Assembly (NCBI GenBank): GCA_002729495.1 | Contig: PBYE01000040.1 | Coordinates: 1 to 44,388, forward strand | Origin: Chromatiales bacterium | GTDB taxonomy: Bacteria > Pseudomonadota > Gammaproteobacteria > Steroidobacterales > GCA-2729495 | Reading direction: 5' to 3' | DNA length: 44,388 nt | Notes under the pieces: generated by a model | Seen by the model: the letters and a program-made list of their open reading frames with translations, nothing else | The model's database searches: none | Told to the model about the DNA's origin: nothing | Translations under genes and position numbers: made by a program | Shown here: piece after piece, positions 1 through 10,197 of the stretch | Numbering within the stretch: the first letter of the stretch is position 1 | Layout of the letters: every line of letters begins with the position of its first letter

Positions 1-120
1 GTCTTTTTCGCAGCAGTCTTTTTCGCAGCAGTCTTTTTCGCAGCAGTCTTTTTCGCAGCAGTCTTTTTCGCAGCAGTCTTTTTCGCAGCAGCCTTCTTCG
101 CAGCAGTCTTTTTCGCAGCA
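1..120. repeat. 15-bp tandem repeat inside the histone-like gene
   Basis: Eight back-to-back 15-base units of gtctttttcgcagca. Seven are identical except that the unit at 91-105 carries gccttcttcgcagca. On the coding (minus) strand each unit encodes one AAKKT pentad; the variant gives AAKKA. The near-identity, silent positions included, points to recent slippage expansion. Copy number is likely to differ between strains, and the array continues past the left edge. Confidence 0.95.
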
Positions 121-449
121 GCCTTCTTTTTACTGACCTTCTTCCTGGCGACCTTTTTCTTGCTCACCTTCTTTTTTGAAGCCTTTTTCTTGCGCACAGG
201 CTTTTTCTTGCCAGCCTTCTTCTTTGACTTCTTTTTAGTCGGTTTCTTCCTGCCAGCCTTTTTACGGCTTACTTTCTTCCTGCCAGCCTTTTTCTTGCCA
301 GCTTTCTGCTTCTTTTTCGAAGCTTTCTTTTTAGCAGCTTTCTTCTTGCTCACTTTCCTTTTTGAAACCTTGCGTACAGGTTTCTTTTTGCTGCCACGCT
401 GCTTCGATTTGCGGGCAGATTTTTTCGATACTTTCTTCCGTGCGGCCAT
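1..449 (-). CDS. Histone H1-like lysine/alanine-rich DNA-binding protein (C-terminus beyond window)
   Basis: The gene reads leftward from an ATG at 447-449 and runs off the window, leaving about 149 codons. The product is almost wholly Lys, Ala, Ser, Val, Gly and Arg in pentads such as VSKKK, AAKKK, AGRKK and ASKKK. It then passes into regular AAKKT/AAKKA units encoded by 15-bp DNA repeats at 1-120. No folded N-terminal domain precedes the basic tail, unlike AlgP of Pseudomonas, so it resembles the free-standing H1-like proteins (Hc1/Hc2, BpH1 type) that coat DNA. By family it should act on the nucleoid through charge, probably without sequence preference. The total length cannot be known from this window. 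A TATAAT box 47 bases upstream fits its own promoter. Confidence 0.8.
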   Translation of the reverse strand, partial: MAARKKVSKKSARKSKQRGSKKKPVRKVSKRKVSKKKAAKKKASKKKQKAGKKKAGRKKVSRKKAGRKKPTKKKSKKKAGKKKPVRKKKASKKKVSKKKVARKKVSKKKAAAKKTAAKKAAAKKTAAKKTAAKKTAAKKTAAKKTAAKK

Positions 450-495
450 CTATCCAGTCCCTGCTTCCCCCCGAAGGGTGTCTGCAAAATGCCGG

Positions 496-523
496 ATTAT
501 ACTCATTGGGCCGCTGGTTGGAA
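496..523 (-). promoter_or_regulatory. Candidate promoter of the histone-like gene
   Basis: On the minus strand a perfect TATAAT (496-501) lies 16 bases after TTCCAA (518-523), a weak -35. Transcription would start about 40 bases before the ATG at 449. The -10 is convincing and the -35 is not. Confidence 0.4.
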
Positions 524-595
524 GTGGCTTTTGCAGGGCAGTACGGTTTTCCCCGAGGCCCTTGTCAGGCGTACCCGGGAGCCGTGTCAGGGGCC

Positions 596-1048
596 TTAGC
601 TGTGGCCCGGATCGGGCACGGGAGGGGGCAGGACCTCGGTATCCGCAGGAGCCCAGCCGGCGGCCCGGTGCTCGGCGATCACGGTTGTGAAGATGCCTCC
701 GCGCACGTTGAAACGGGCAGTCAGGCGTGCATATCGCGGGTCCAGGGTCGCCACCAAATCCTCCAGGATGGAGTTGGTAACGGCCTCGTGAAAAGCGCCT
801 TCATCCCGGTAGGACCAGACGTATTCTTTGAGTGATTTGAGTTCCACACAAGCCCCTTCGGGTATATAGTCGAGGAAGAGGGTTGCGAAGTCCGGCTGGC
901 CGGTCTTGGGACACAGGCATGTGAACTCCGGGATCTGGATTCGGATGCTATAATCGCGCCCAGGGTTAGGGTTATTGAACATTTCGAGTTCCCTGCGGGG
1001 GGAACGTGTTGCGGATATCGGTGAGGTATTCCTAGCCTGCGTATTCAT
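596..1048 (-). CDS. queF: NADPH-dependent 7-cyano-7-deazaguanine reductase (QueF, short type)
   Basis: Reduces preQ0 to preQ1 with NADPH, the last free-base step of queuosine synthesis for tRNA wobble position 34; cytosolic. The 150-residue product is the unimodular short form. It shows [14 protein letters not shown] at 41-54, where Cys46 is the expected thioimide-forming cysteine and Asp53 the proton donor. The family motif ELKSLKEY lies at 69-76, followed by FHE at 86-88, which contacts the substrate. The first about 20 residues before the conserved [13 protein letters not shown] are poorly conserved, so a start at Met23 is possible but less likely. It is divergent from smc with 186 bases between them; no riboswitch-like fold is obvious there. 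No other queuosine gene is in the window. Confidence 0.95.
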   Translation of the reverse strand: MNTQARNTSPISATRSPRRELEMFNNPNPGRDYSIRIQIPEFTCLCPKTGQPDFATLFLDYIPEGACVELKSLKEYVWSYRDEGAFHEAVTNSILEDLVATLDPRYARLTARFNVRGGIFTTVIAEHRAAGWAPADTEVLPPPVPDPGHS

Positions 1049-1234
1049 TTAGTTTGCCAGTGTGGATTGTGCGCGTTGTTCGCGGTTATTTTTGAGTAGC
1101 TTGCTACTTTACACCACCGACCTGATAGCAGCCACGACTGGTAAACTTACAAGCAAAGCGTGACTGAGAGAGGGGGAGATTGTGCGGTTGCCACCGGGCC
1201 TGCTGCAGCGCTGGTCTGGTAACCGTTTGATGCT

Positions 1235-4200
1235 ATGCGACTAAGCAAGATCAAGCTTTCCGGGTTCAAGTCATTTGTCGACCCGACGACAATACTGTTG
1301 CCGAGCAACCTGGTCGGTGTTGTCGGTCCCAATGGGTGCGGTAAATCCAATGTCATAGATGCTGTGCGCTGGGTGATGGGGGAGACATCGGCGAAGACCC
1401 TGCGCGGCGATTCAATGGCCGACGTTATCTTTAACGGCTCGGTCAATCGCAAGCCGGTAGGCACCGCCTCGATAGAACTCTTTTTTGATAACGGCGATGG
1501 TGCAATAGGTGGGCAGTTCGCGCGTTACGGCGAAGTTTCGGTGCGTCGCTCGGTGAGTCGAGACGGTATCTCGCAATATTTTCTGAATAACGTGCGCTGC
1601 CGGCGCAAAGATATCACCGGTATTTTTCTTGGGACCGGGCTGGGCCCGCGCAGTTATTCCATTATCGAGCAGGGCATGATCTCGCGCCTTATCGAGGCGA
1701 AGCCTGAAGACCTGCGCGCACACCTCGAAGAAGCAGCGGGTATCTCCAAGTACAAGGAGCGGCGGCGCGAGACCGAGAACCGTATCCGGCATACCCGGGA
1801 CAATCTTGATCGACTGAACGATCTGCGGGAAGAAATTGATAACCAGCTGGATCACCTGAAAAAGCAGGCGCGGGCGGCAGAACGGCACAAAGTGCTTAAA
1901 GATGACCAGCGCCAGGTCGAGGCCGAGTTGCTGGCCATAAATCTGCAGGCACTGGATTCTGATACACATGACGCACGCATGGCATTCGAGCGGCGGCAAA
2001 CGGAGCTTGAGTCGATCGTTGCCGGCCAGCGTAAGGTCGAAGCTGAAATCGAAGAAGCCCGGCAGCAGCAGATACTGGCCAGCGATGAACTGAATGCGAC
2101 GACGGCCCGGCATTATTCGGTTGACCTGGAAATATCGCATCTTGAGCAGGCGATTGAGCACAATCGGGCAACCCGGGAACGGCAGAAACTCGATCTGCAG
2201 GAAGCGCGCGAGCGGCTTGCCGAGATTTCCGAGGAAATCAATATTGACGAAGCCCAGTTAAGAGCGCTCGAGGAGAAACTGGAAGAACTGACACCCGGGC
2301 TCGACGACGTGCAGAGGGCAGCAGATACATCGTCTGCTGCGCTGGAGAAAGCGGAACAGGACCTCGCTCGCTGGCAGGAGAACTGGAACAGTTTCAGCGG
2401 TGAGCTGAACGAGGCGCGTCGCACGGTCGACGTCGAGCGTACCCGTATCGAGCACCTGGAAGCACAGAATTTGCAGTTGCAGGGCCAGCGCGACAGCGTC
2501 GAGTCTGAGCGCGACATCATTTCACTTGAAGAGTTTGAAAAACGGCTTGCCGAACAGGTGCAACACGAAGGCGAGCGTGCCCGCGTAGAGCAGGAGCTTA
2601 CCCGCGAATTGCAGGATGTGATCGGGGGGTCGGAAGTCCGGCGTAAACAGGAAGAGAATTTCGCGGAAGAGCTGGACGAAGTGCGTGGTCAACTGGAATC
2701 TTCGCGTGCCCGGCTCACTGCACTGGAGACGCTCCAGGAGGCGGCGTTAGGCGGCGATCAAAAACAGGCTGCTAAATGGCTGGCCGACAATAAGCTGGCC
2801 GACCTGCCGCGGCTTGCGCACAAACTTAAGGTTGACAGCCGCTGGCAACTTGCTGTCGAAGCGGTATTGGGCGACTTCCTGCAGGCTGTATCTGTTAAAG
2901 GATTTGCGAAACTGTTGGCAAAGCTGCCGAACAGCAACGTGTTGCTGTTCGAGGACGATCCGCTTAAATATGACGAAGAATCGCCCAAGGGCCGTCTGCT
3001 GGCCCAGGTAAGCAATGCGGGGCCGGCGGCCGAGACGCTGGCGCGGGTACTGACGGCCGATGACCTGAAAGAAGCGATGCGCATACGTGGCAAGCTGGCG
3101 GCGGGCGAGTCGGTGATTACTCCGGACGGTGTCTGGCTAAGCCGCACATGGGTGCGCGTATCATCTCGTGATGCCGAAGCGGGGGGCGTATTAACCCGCG
3201 AGCAGGAGATGCGCGAGCTATCAAAAGAAATCAAGTCACTCGAATCGCAGCTCGATGCCCTTAAAGACCGGCGCGACGATGCGCGGGCCGAGATCGGGCA
3301 GCTCGAGGATAAGCGCAAAGTGCTGCACTCGAGCCAGACGGTTGCCGCCAAGGACCATGCGGCCGCGGAAGCCGAGTTACTCGCCTCGCGGAGTGAACTG
3401 GAGCGTACTCGCCAGCGGGCGCTGGCATTGGGGGAAGACAGCCAGGGCATCGACAGCGAAATAGAAGGGATTTCCACGTCTATACGCGAATCGGCAAATC
3501 GCCTGAGCCAGGCGGAAGAAAAGTCGGTGCAGCTTGAGGGTCGCGAGGAGTCTCTGACGAAGCAGCAGAAGGAATTACTCGTAACAGTTGAGGTAAGCCG
3601 CCGCAAGGCGGAAGAAGATCGCGAACGCTATCAGAGCGTCACGATCGAGGTGCAGTCACAACGTTCGTCACGCGAGTCTGCTACGACCACCCTGGAGCGT
3701 GCCCAGACCCAGCACCAGCAATTGATGGAACGCGTTGAAAGCCTGAATGTGCATCTCGACGACGGCGAAACGCCTTTAGCTGAACTCCAGGACAAGCTGC
3801 AGGAGCAACTGGGGCTGAAAGTTACGGTAGATGAAGAACTACGGGGCAAGCATGAGTCGCTTGAGCAGAAAAATGATGAGCTCCGGGAACTGGAATCCAG
3901 GCGGGTCGAGCAGGACAAGGGCGTAAACGAAGTGCGCGACCATGTCGACAGCGCCCGCATGGCGGTACGCGAACTTGAGATACGCCGGGAGGCGATTGTC
4001 GACCAGTTCGATCAAACCGGTCTCGACCTGGCGACCGTGCGGGGCGAATTACCGGAGGACCACGATATCGAGGCATGGCAGGCGCGTAGTGAAAAGATTC
4101 AGCGCAGCCTTGATCGCATCGGTACCGTCAATTTACTGGCGATCGAGGAGTTCGAGGAACAGTCGGAACGCGCCAAGTATCTTGAGGCACAGTTCGACGA

Positions 4201-4732
4201 TCTGACGAACGCGCTGGAAACGCTCGAAAAGGCGATACGCAAGATTGACCGTGAGACGCGAGTCCGTTTCCAGGAGGTGTTCGACAACGTGAATGCCGGT
4301 CTGAAGCGTATATTCCCGCGCCTGTTTGGCGGCGGCCATGCTTACCTGAGCCTCGAAGGCGACGATTTGCTGAATGCCGGCGTTACCGTGATGGGTCAAC
4401 CGCCGGGTAAGCGCAACAGCAGTATTCACCTGTTGTCGGGTGGTGAGAAAGCGCTGACGGCTGTGGCGCTGGTATTTTCAATATTTGAACTCAACCCCGC
4501 GCCGTTCTGCTTGCTGGATGAGGTTGATGCGCCGCTTGATGACGCTAATGTCGGGCGTTTCTGCGAGATTGTTCGGGAGATGTCATCAAACGTTCAGTTC
4601 CTCTTTATTACACACAACAAGATAACGATGGAAATGGCGGGTCAGTTGATGGGCGTGACGATGGGTGAGCCGGGCGTATCGCGCCTTGTGTCTGTCGATA
4701 TCGATGAAGCGGTAAAGATGGCTGTCAGTTAG
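1235..4732 (+). CDS. smc: Chromosome segregation SMC ATPase
   Basis: Core ATPase of the bacterial condensin that, with ScpA and ScpB (encoded at 13042-14950), extrudes DNA loops and separates sister chromosomes. The 1165 residues match the family's usual size. The N-terminal head carries Walker A GPNGCGKSN at 31-39. Long Glu/Arg/Gln-rich coiled coils follow on both sides of a hinge near residues 510-660. The C-terminal head carries the ABC signature LLSGGEK at 1066-1072 and Walker B LLDEVDAPLDD beginning at 1093, with catalytic Glu1096. The ATG at 1235 begins the conserved MRLSKIKLSGFKSF. It opens the smc-zipA-ligA operon. The 186-base upstream gap contains a 14-base palindrome (AGTAGC-tt-GCTACT, 1095-1108) of unknown meaning. 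Smc plus ScpAB implies this lineage uses this system rather than MukBEF. Confidence 0.98.
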   Translation: MRLSKIKLSGFKSFVDPTTILLPSNLVGVVGPNGCGKSNVIDAVRWVMGETSAKTLRGDSMADVIFNGSVNRKPVGTASIELFFDNGDGAIGGQFARYGEVSVRRSVSRDGISQYFLNNVRCRRKDITGIFLGTGLGPRSYSIIEQGMISRLIEAKPEDLRAHLEEAAGISKYKERRRETENRIRHTRDNLDRLNDLREEIDNQLDHLKKQARAAERHKVLKDDQRQVEAELLAINLQALDSDTHDARMAFERRQTELESIVAGQRKVEAEIEEARQQQILASDELNATTARHYSVDLEISHLEQAIEHNRATRERQKLDLQEARERLAEISEEINIDEAQLRALEEKLEELTPGLDDVQRAADTSSAALEKAEQDLARWQENWNSFSGELNEARRTVDVERTRIEHLEAQNLQLQGQRDSVESERDIISLEEFEKRLAEQVQHEGERARVEQELTRELQDVIGGSEVRRKQEENFAEELDEVRGQLESSRARLTALETLQEAALGGDQKQAAKWLADNKLADLPRLAHKLKVDSRWQLAVEAVLGDFLQAVSVKGFAKLLAKLPNSNVLLFEDDPLKYDEESPKGRLLAQVSNAGPAAETLARVLTADDLKEAMRIRGKLAAGESVITPDGVWLSRTWVRVSSRDAEAGGVLTREQEMRELSKEIKSLESQLDALKDRRDDARAEIGQLEDKRKVLHSSQTVAAKDHAAAEAELLASRSELERTRQRALALGEDSQGIDSEIEGISTSIRESANRLSQAEEKSVQLEGREESLTKQQKELLVTVEVSRRKAEEDRERYQSVTIEVQSQRSSRESATTTLERAQTQHQQLMERVESLNVHLDDGETPLAELQDKLQEQLGLKVTVDEELRGKHESLEQKNDELRELESRRVEQDKGVNEVRDHVDSARMAVRELEIRREAIVDQFDQTGLDLATVRGELPEDHDIEAWQARSEKIQRSLDRIGTVNLLAIEEFEEQSERAKYLEAQFDDLTNALETLEKAIRKIDRETRVRFQEVFDNVNAGLKRIFPRLFGGGHAYLSLEGDDLLNAGVTVMGQPPGKRNSSIHLLSGGEKALTAVALVFSIFELNPAPFCLLDEVDAPLDDANVGRFCEIVREMSSNVQFLFITHNKITMEMAGQLMGVTMGEPGVSRLVSVDIDEAVKMAVS

Positions 4733-4758
4733 CGCCGTCCATTGCGAGAATAGCCGTT

Positions 4759-5442
4759 ATGGCTCTGTTCAGATGGGTTTTGTTACTGTTGGGTATTGCT
4801 CTGCTCGGGCTGGTGTTCGCCTATAGCAGGGGCTGGATTCCAAAGCGGGTCAAACTGCCGGACATACGGCGCAAACGAGTAGAACCGCTTCTCGAGGAAC
4901 GCCCGGCCGGGGATGATAACGTGCAGGAGTCCGAGCCGGTTATAGCCGAGCCCTCCGCGCCGGCTATCGAAGCCGGTTCCAGGGTCGTAACCGTTCGGAT
5001 AATGCCGCAGTACGGGCAGATGTTTCCGGCTGAGCCTTTGATACTTTCCTTGCGGTCGGCCGGCCTGGTCCATGGCCAGTTCGGTATATTTCATAGTCAG
5101 GATGAGAGCGATCCCGGCCGGACGCGTTACAGCGTTGCAAGTCTTGTCGAGCCCGGATCATTTGATCTTTCTAATCTGAAAGAGTCCGGATATCCGGGTA
5201 TAAGCATTTTTATGGTCCTGCCCTCATATGAGAACGGCGTAGATCTGTTCGACCAGATGGTGGAGACTGCCCGCGCGATTGCAAGGGATGTGGATGGTCA
5301 GCTGGTCGACGAGCAGGGCGGCACTTTGAGCCTGCAGCGGGAACGCTACATGCGCGAGGAGGTTATACAGTTTCTCCTGCAGCATAATCATGGTAGCGAG
5401 TACAGGCACGACGGTCATCAGGACATGTCGGCAGCCGGCTGA
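4759..5442 (+). CDS. zipA: Cell division protein ZipA (short form)
   Basis: Inner-membrane protein that tethers FtsZ to the membrane at the start of division. An N-terminal membrane helix (about residues 5-22, mostly Leu, Val and Ile) is followed by a basic stretch. A short acidic, Pro-rich linker (about 40-70) leads to the globular FtsZ-binding ZipA_C domain (about 72-210), which here begins RVVTVRIMPQYGQMF. At 227 residues it is about 100 shorter than the E. coli protein, the loss being in the linker. It lies 26 bases after smc and 3 bases before ligA, the arrangement common in gammaproteobacteria, so the three are probably co-transcribed. Identification rests on the C-terminal domain and synteny. 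Confidence 0.93.
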   Translation: MALFRWVLLLLGIALLGLVFAYSRGWIPKRVKLPDIRRKRVEPLLEERPAGDDNVQESEPVIAEPSAPAIEAGSRVVTVRIMPQYGQMFPAEPLILSLRSAGLVHGQFGIFHSQDESDPGRTRYSVASLVEPGSFDLSNLKESGYPGISIFMVLPSYENGVDLFDQMVETARAIARDVDGQLVDEQGGTLSLQRERYMREEVIQFLLQHNHGSEYRHDGHQDMSAAG

Positions 5443-7482
<2,040 letters not shown>

Positions 7483-7622
7483 CCCTGATCCGGGAGTTGC
7501 TAATGACCATATATGGGAAAAATGCCTAATAATCAGGCTCTAACATCACCCGATAAAACGTCCGAGCCGGATTAAATTAGCGCTCTAACAAATTGAAGAT
7601 ACGAGGATAGGTTGCGATAAAT

Positions 7623-7636
7623 GGTCAAAATTGACC
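7623..7636. promoter_or_regulatory. Palindrome overlapping the -35 box: candidate operator
   Basis: GGTCAA-aa-TTGACC, two perfect 6-base arms with a 2-base centre. The right arm is the -35 hexamer of the promoter at 7631-7659. A dimeric repressor bound here would block RNA polymerase. The downstream protein has a helix-turn-helix-like segment, so self-regulation is an obvious but untested idea. Confidence 0.45.
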
Positions 7637-7659
7637 CTATGTGGCTGCTTTCCTATATT
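7631..7659 (+). promoter_or_regulatory. Strong promoter of the first DUF6502 gene, probably leaderless
   Basis: TTGACC (7631-7636), 17-base spacer, TATATT (7654-7659): ten of twelve consensus positions at ideal spacing. The expected start point, about 7 bases after the -10, falls at 7666-7667, on the A of the gene's ATG. No ribosome-binding site can precede that ATG on such a transcript. Confidence 0.65.
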
Positions 7660-7666
7660 CCGATGC

Positions 7667-8488
7667 ATGGTTAGTCCAATTCAGCAAAGAATACTCGATG
7701 CGCTTCTAATGGCTCTTCGGCCTATAGCCAAAGCTCTCCTCAGAGCCGGTATTGGATACAAAGAATTTTCTGGTATAGCAAAGGCAGCATTCGTGCATGT
7801 CGCTGCCGAAGACTATGGGTTGAGGGGTAGGGAAACAAATTCATCCCGCATAGCTGTCATGACTGGCATCACGCGCAAGGAAGTTAAGAAAATCAGAGAA
7901 AGTGGACCCGGTATGCTGATGAAGGATTTTGTTCGAGAATCGCCAGCATCAATTGTTTTAGATAAATGGCATAGTGACTCGAACTATTTGGACTCGCTCG
8001 GACAAGCAAGAATATTAGATTACAATTCTGGTCAGTATTCTTTTTGTGATTTGGTTGCCACCTATGGGGGTGATGTCCCACCAGGAGCAATGCGGACAGA
8101 GCTTAAAAGAATAGGGGCCGTGGATTTACTCCCAGTAGGTAAAATAAAGGCTACAAAAAGCTATTTTATTCCAGACGGAGTCGATGATAGATTGATTATT
8201 GGCCTTCAAGACAATATCGCATCGGTTGCTAGTACCGTCGCTTTTAATTGTGACCCAAAGCGTGTTGTTGGTGTAGATACTAGGTATAACTCTGTTTCTA
8301 GTGTCGATGGTATCGATAAACAGTTTTTGCCCGAAATTCACGCACACGCCCGAAGTGAAATGTTCCTACTTGGGGACAGCTTCTCTAAGCATCTTAATGA
8401 GTTCAAAGACAGGAGCGATCCTGATAATAGAGACCAGTATCAAATAGGGATTGGGCTGTACTACTATGAATTAGGTACAGAAGAATAG
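7667..8488 (+). CDS. DUF6502 family protein (uncharacterised, HTH-like segment)
   Basis: Function unknown. I recognise the DUF6502 pattern: an N-terminal helical segment (ALLRAGIGYKEFSGIAKAAF, 24-43), then a helix-turn-helix-like stretch NSSRIAVMTGITRKEVKKIR (58-77), then the landmark WHSDSNY at 101-107. A possible second winged-helix region (about 125-152) and a variable C-terminal half follow. These landmarks sit at the same residue numbers in the protein encoded at 9325-10140, so the two are paralogues. I chose the ATG at 7667 (273 residues). A TTG 12 codons upstream would lie inside the -35 box. Composition is unlike ligA: bases 7981-8040 hold 23 G+C of 60, against 36 of 60 at 1861-1920 in smc, suggesting transfer. 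It converges on the secreted-protein gene, 24 bases apart. A DNA-binding regulator is possible but unproven. Confidence 0.75.
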   Translation: MVSPIQQRILDALLMALRPIAKALLRAGIGYKEFSGIAKAAFVHVAAEDYGLRGRETNSSRIAVMTGITRKEVKKIRESGPGMLMKDFVRESPASIVLDKWHSDSNYLDSLGQARILDYNSGQYSFCDLVATYGGDVPPGAMRTELKRIGAVDLLPVGKIKATKSYFIPDGVDDRLIIGLQDNIASVASTVAFNCDPKRVVGVDTRYNSVSSVDGIDKQFLPEIHAHARSEMFLLGDSFSKHLNEFKDRSDPDNRDQYQIGIGLYYYELGTEE

Positions 8489-8512
8489 GATTCTTTGTGA
8501 GAATTTAAATTG

Positions 8513-9286
8513 CTAGCGGATACCGCTGGAGCCCCTCATTCCACGGATACCACTTGAACCTCTCAGTCCCCTGATACCGCTGGAGCCCCTCATTCCACGG
8601 ATACCACTTGAACCTCTCAGTCCCCTGATACCGCTGGAGCCTCTTAACCCGCGAAGGCCGCTCGAACCTCTGATGCCTGTCAGTTGAGAATAGGCCGCAG
8701 AAATATCTCTGCCTACGCCATTCGCTTCACTTGCCAGGAGAGTGTTTCCGACGTTGGTGCCGTAGAGTTCAACAATATCGCCTTCGGCAATACCCTGGGC
8801 GGCCTGGCCATAAAGAGCTGCGGTTAAATCAATCGTTGAACCGTTGGAATAGGCGAATCCGTTTGTGCCTGTAGAGCCGACAATTGCGGCCAGATAAGTT
8901 TCCGACGCGCCGTCTACGTATGGCTCGTCCCTGATGACGATTATTGTTCCGAGGGCCAATCCGACGTCTACAGGTTCGCCGTAAACCTCGATGTAGTCAC
9001 CCGAATCAATCTTTGATGCTTTTGAGAGCGCGAGATCGCTACTTGGACCGCTCCTTGTCATCATCTGCGTCTGGCTGTCGATAATAATTTCCTGGCCATT
9101 AACCGAAAGAGTTCTATAGCCGGCGACTTTCTCCAGGTAAGCAGGCCCAATAGCGATAAGCGGAATCATGTCTTCTTCAAGCGAATTACTGCTTGCATAT
9201 GCCAGGTTGGCGCTAACTGCGCTTATGGCAGCCACCGCGGCTATTGTTGCTATCCTTTTAACTGACGATTTGTATGAGGTGCCCAT
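8513..9286 (-). CDS. Secreted protein with DUF5666-like domains and a collagen-like Gly-X-Y tail
   Basis: A 257-residue exported protein. A signal peptide (KR near residue 10, hydrophobic Ala/Ile core, cleavage likely after AYA near 31) is followed by two related beta-rich segments. The first holds LSVNGQEIIID and SGDYIEVYGEPV; the second holds NGSTIDL and EGDIVELYGTNV. This resembles the repeating small-barrel DUF5666 pattern, a moderate-confidence match. Residues 204-257 are 18 unbroken Gly-X-Y triplets (GIR, GSS, GLR, GMR) running to the last residue. There is no proline, and Arg is frequent at Y. It lies 38 bases downstream of the DUF6502 gene at 9325-10140 on the same strand, so the two probably share the promoter at 10169-10197. 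The role is unknown; the domain order suggests a periplasmic or surface protein. Confidence 0.8.
   Translation of the reverse strand: MGTSYKSSVKRIATIAAVAAISAVSANLAYASSNSLEEDMIPLIAIGPAYLEKVAGYRTLSVNGQEIIIDSQTQMMTRSGPSSDLALSKASKIDSGDYIEVYGEPVDVGLALGTIIVIRDEPYVDGASETYLAAIVGSTGTNGFAYSNGSTIDLTAALYGQAAQGIAEGDIVELYGTNVGNTLLASEANGVGRDISAAYSQLTGIRGSSGLRGLRGSSGIRGLRGSSGIRGMRGSSGIRGLRGSSGIRGMRGSSGIR
8516..8677. repeat. 27/54-bp coding repeats for 18 Gly-X-Y triplets
   Basis: Two identical 54-base units at 8519-8572 and 8573-8626 are followed by a third, partly diverged copy. Each 54-mer encodes two 9-residue blocks of the form G(L/M)R-GSS-GIR. The whole array is six such blocks. DNA identity between units shows recent duplication, so length variation between strains is likely. 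Confidence 0.9.
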
Positions 9287-9324
9287 CTCGATTCATCCTT
9301 CAATAAACTTCATTGGTGACCGTG

Positions 9325-10140
9325 TTACTTTTCCCGATGTACGTAATTAAATATTCCCAGCCCCGTACTCAGCTGTCTCTTCGACTTTCCGTCTGGTTTG
9401 TCCAGTTGCGTTAACCAGTTGTCTATTTCCTCAAGTAGGATCTGAGCCCTTTTCTTTGAAAATTCCTGGAACCGTGGTAAATCTTCTTCCCTAATTCCGT
9501 TTTCTGTATAAACCTGTTGTTCGTAGAGCCTTTTGCTTACATCTGCCTCAAGTCGGTTGTGGTCTAGAGTGTTAACGATGTCCTGAAAAGTTCTTACCAT
9601 ATGCTCTAGGCCATCCGGGGCATCTAGATCAGGCGTGTAGCTCCTTTTTAAAACTTTGAACCAGCCAGCCTCAGTTTCGGTAACTATTTGTAGTCGCAAT
9701 AAATCGTCTAAAAGTTTTCTGGGCTCTACGTCAGGAAAAAAACGACTGCTAAGCTCTAAGAAGTCTGGCCTGTCCTCCTCCTCAAACTTCAGTTCAAGCG
9801 GGACTCCGTAAGGCCCCGTGTAGTCCGAATCCGTATGCCAACCAGCCAGAATCGCCACGATCCCATCAAGAGTGTTTTGATCCTGATCGGGCGGTGCGTT
9901 GAGAGCGTCAAAAACCTTCCTGACTTCAACCCGACCCAGTCCGGTCAGTGTTGTGACCCTGTTTTCCGAATCCGCCTGGCTCTCTGCGTCAAAATCTTTT
10001 AGAGCAACGTTGACGAACGAGTGTTTTGCGACCTCCGAAAACTCCTCGAACGTGACTCCGTTCCGGATGAGGATCCGAATCAACGGACCTAGCAGTCGGC
10101 CGTATGCTGCGAGCAACCCCCGCTTAGGTGACTCATCCAT
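9325..10140 (-). CDS. DUF6502 family protein, second copy
   Basis: A 271-residue protein of unknown function, paralogous to the product of 7667-8488. Shared landmarks at equal positions are the N-terminal helices (LIRILIRNGVTFEEFSEVAK, 20-39), SENRVTTLTGLGRVEVRKVF (59-78, helix-turn-helix-like) and WHTDSDY (101-107). The two differ in most other residues and in the C-terminal half, so this is an old duplication or separate acquisition rather than a recent copy. It is first in a two-gene unit with the collagen-like secreted protein. That pairing suggests it controls, or acts together with, the exported product; this is inference from position only. The ATG at 10138-10140 is preceded by a good promoter with a leader of about 20 bases and no obvious Shine-Dalgarno. 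Confidence 0.75.
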   Translation of the reverse strand: MDESPKRGLLAAYGRLLGPLIRILIRNGVTFEEFSEVAKHSFVNVALKDFDAESQADSENRVTTLTGLGRVEVRKVFDALNAPPDQDQNTLDGIVAILAGWHTDSDYTGPYGVPLELKFEEEDRPDFLELSSRFFPDVEPRKLLDDLLRLQIVTETEAGWFKVLKRSYTPDLDAPDGLEHMVRTFQDIVNTLDHNRLEADVSKRLYEQQVYTENGIREEDLPRFQEFSKKRAQILLEEIDNWLTQLDKPDGKSKRQLSTGLGIFNYVHREK

Positions 10141-10168
10141 GATTGAACATAATTCTTGTTAGTTTATG

Positions 10169-10197
10169 AAGATATGCGCTGATTATTGTTCAGTCAA
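10169..10197 (-). promoter_or_regulatory. Promoter of the DUF6502/collagen-like operon
   Basis: On the minus strand TTGACT (10192-10197), exactly 17 bases, then TATCTT (10169-10174). The -35 lies within an inverted repeat TTGTT-gactg-AACAA (10186-10200). TGAACA recurs in opposite orientation near the start codon (10144-10149 against 10187-10192), so a regulator may bind here. Confidence 0.55.

Noticed and set aside
1-120. Repeat array as a CRISPR
   Set aside because: Units are 15 bases and contiguous with no unique spacers, and lie in frame inside a coding sequence.
160-690. Phe/Leu-rich plus-strand reading frame opposite the histone-like gene
   Set aside because: It is the complement of Lys codons in the repeat-rich minus-strand gene; the Phe runs come from AAA/AAG read backwards.
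2758-3606. Ser/Arg-rich minus-strand frame of 282 residues inside smc
   Set aside because: Antisense shadow of the Smc coiled-coil and hinge codons; low complexity, no ribosome site, no domain.
8516-8677. 54-bp repeats as a CRISPR or intergenic satellite
   Set aside because: They lie in frame within the secreted-protein gene and encode exact Gly-X-Y triplets up to its stop codon.
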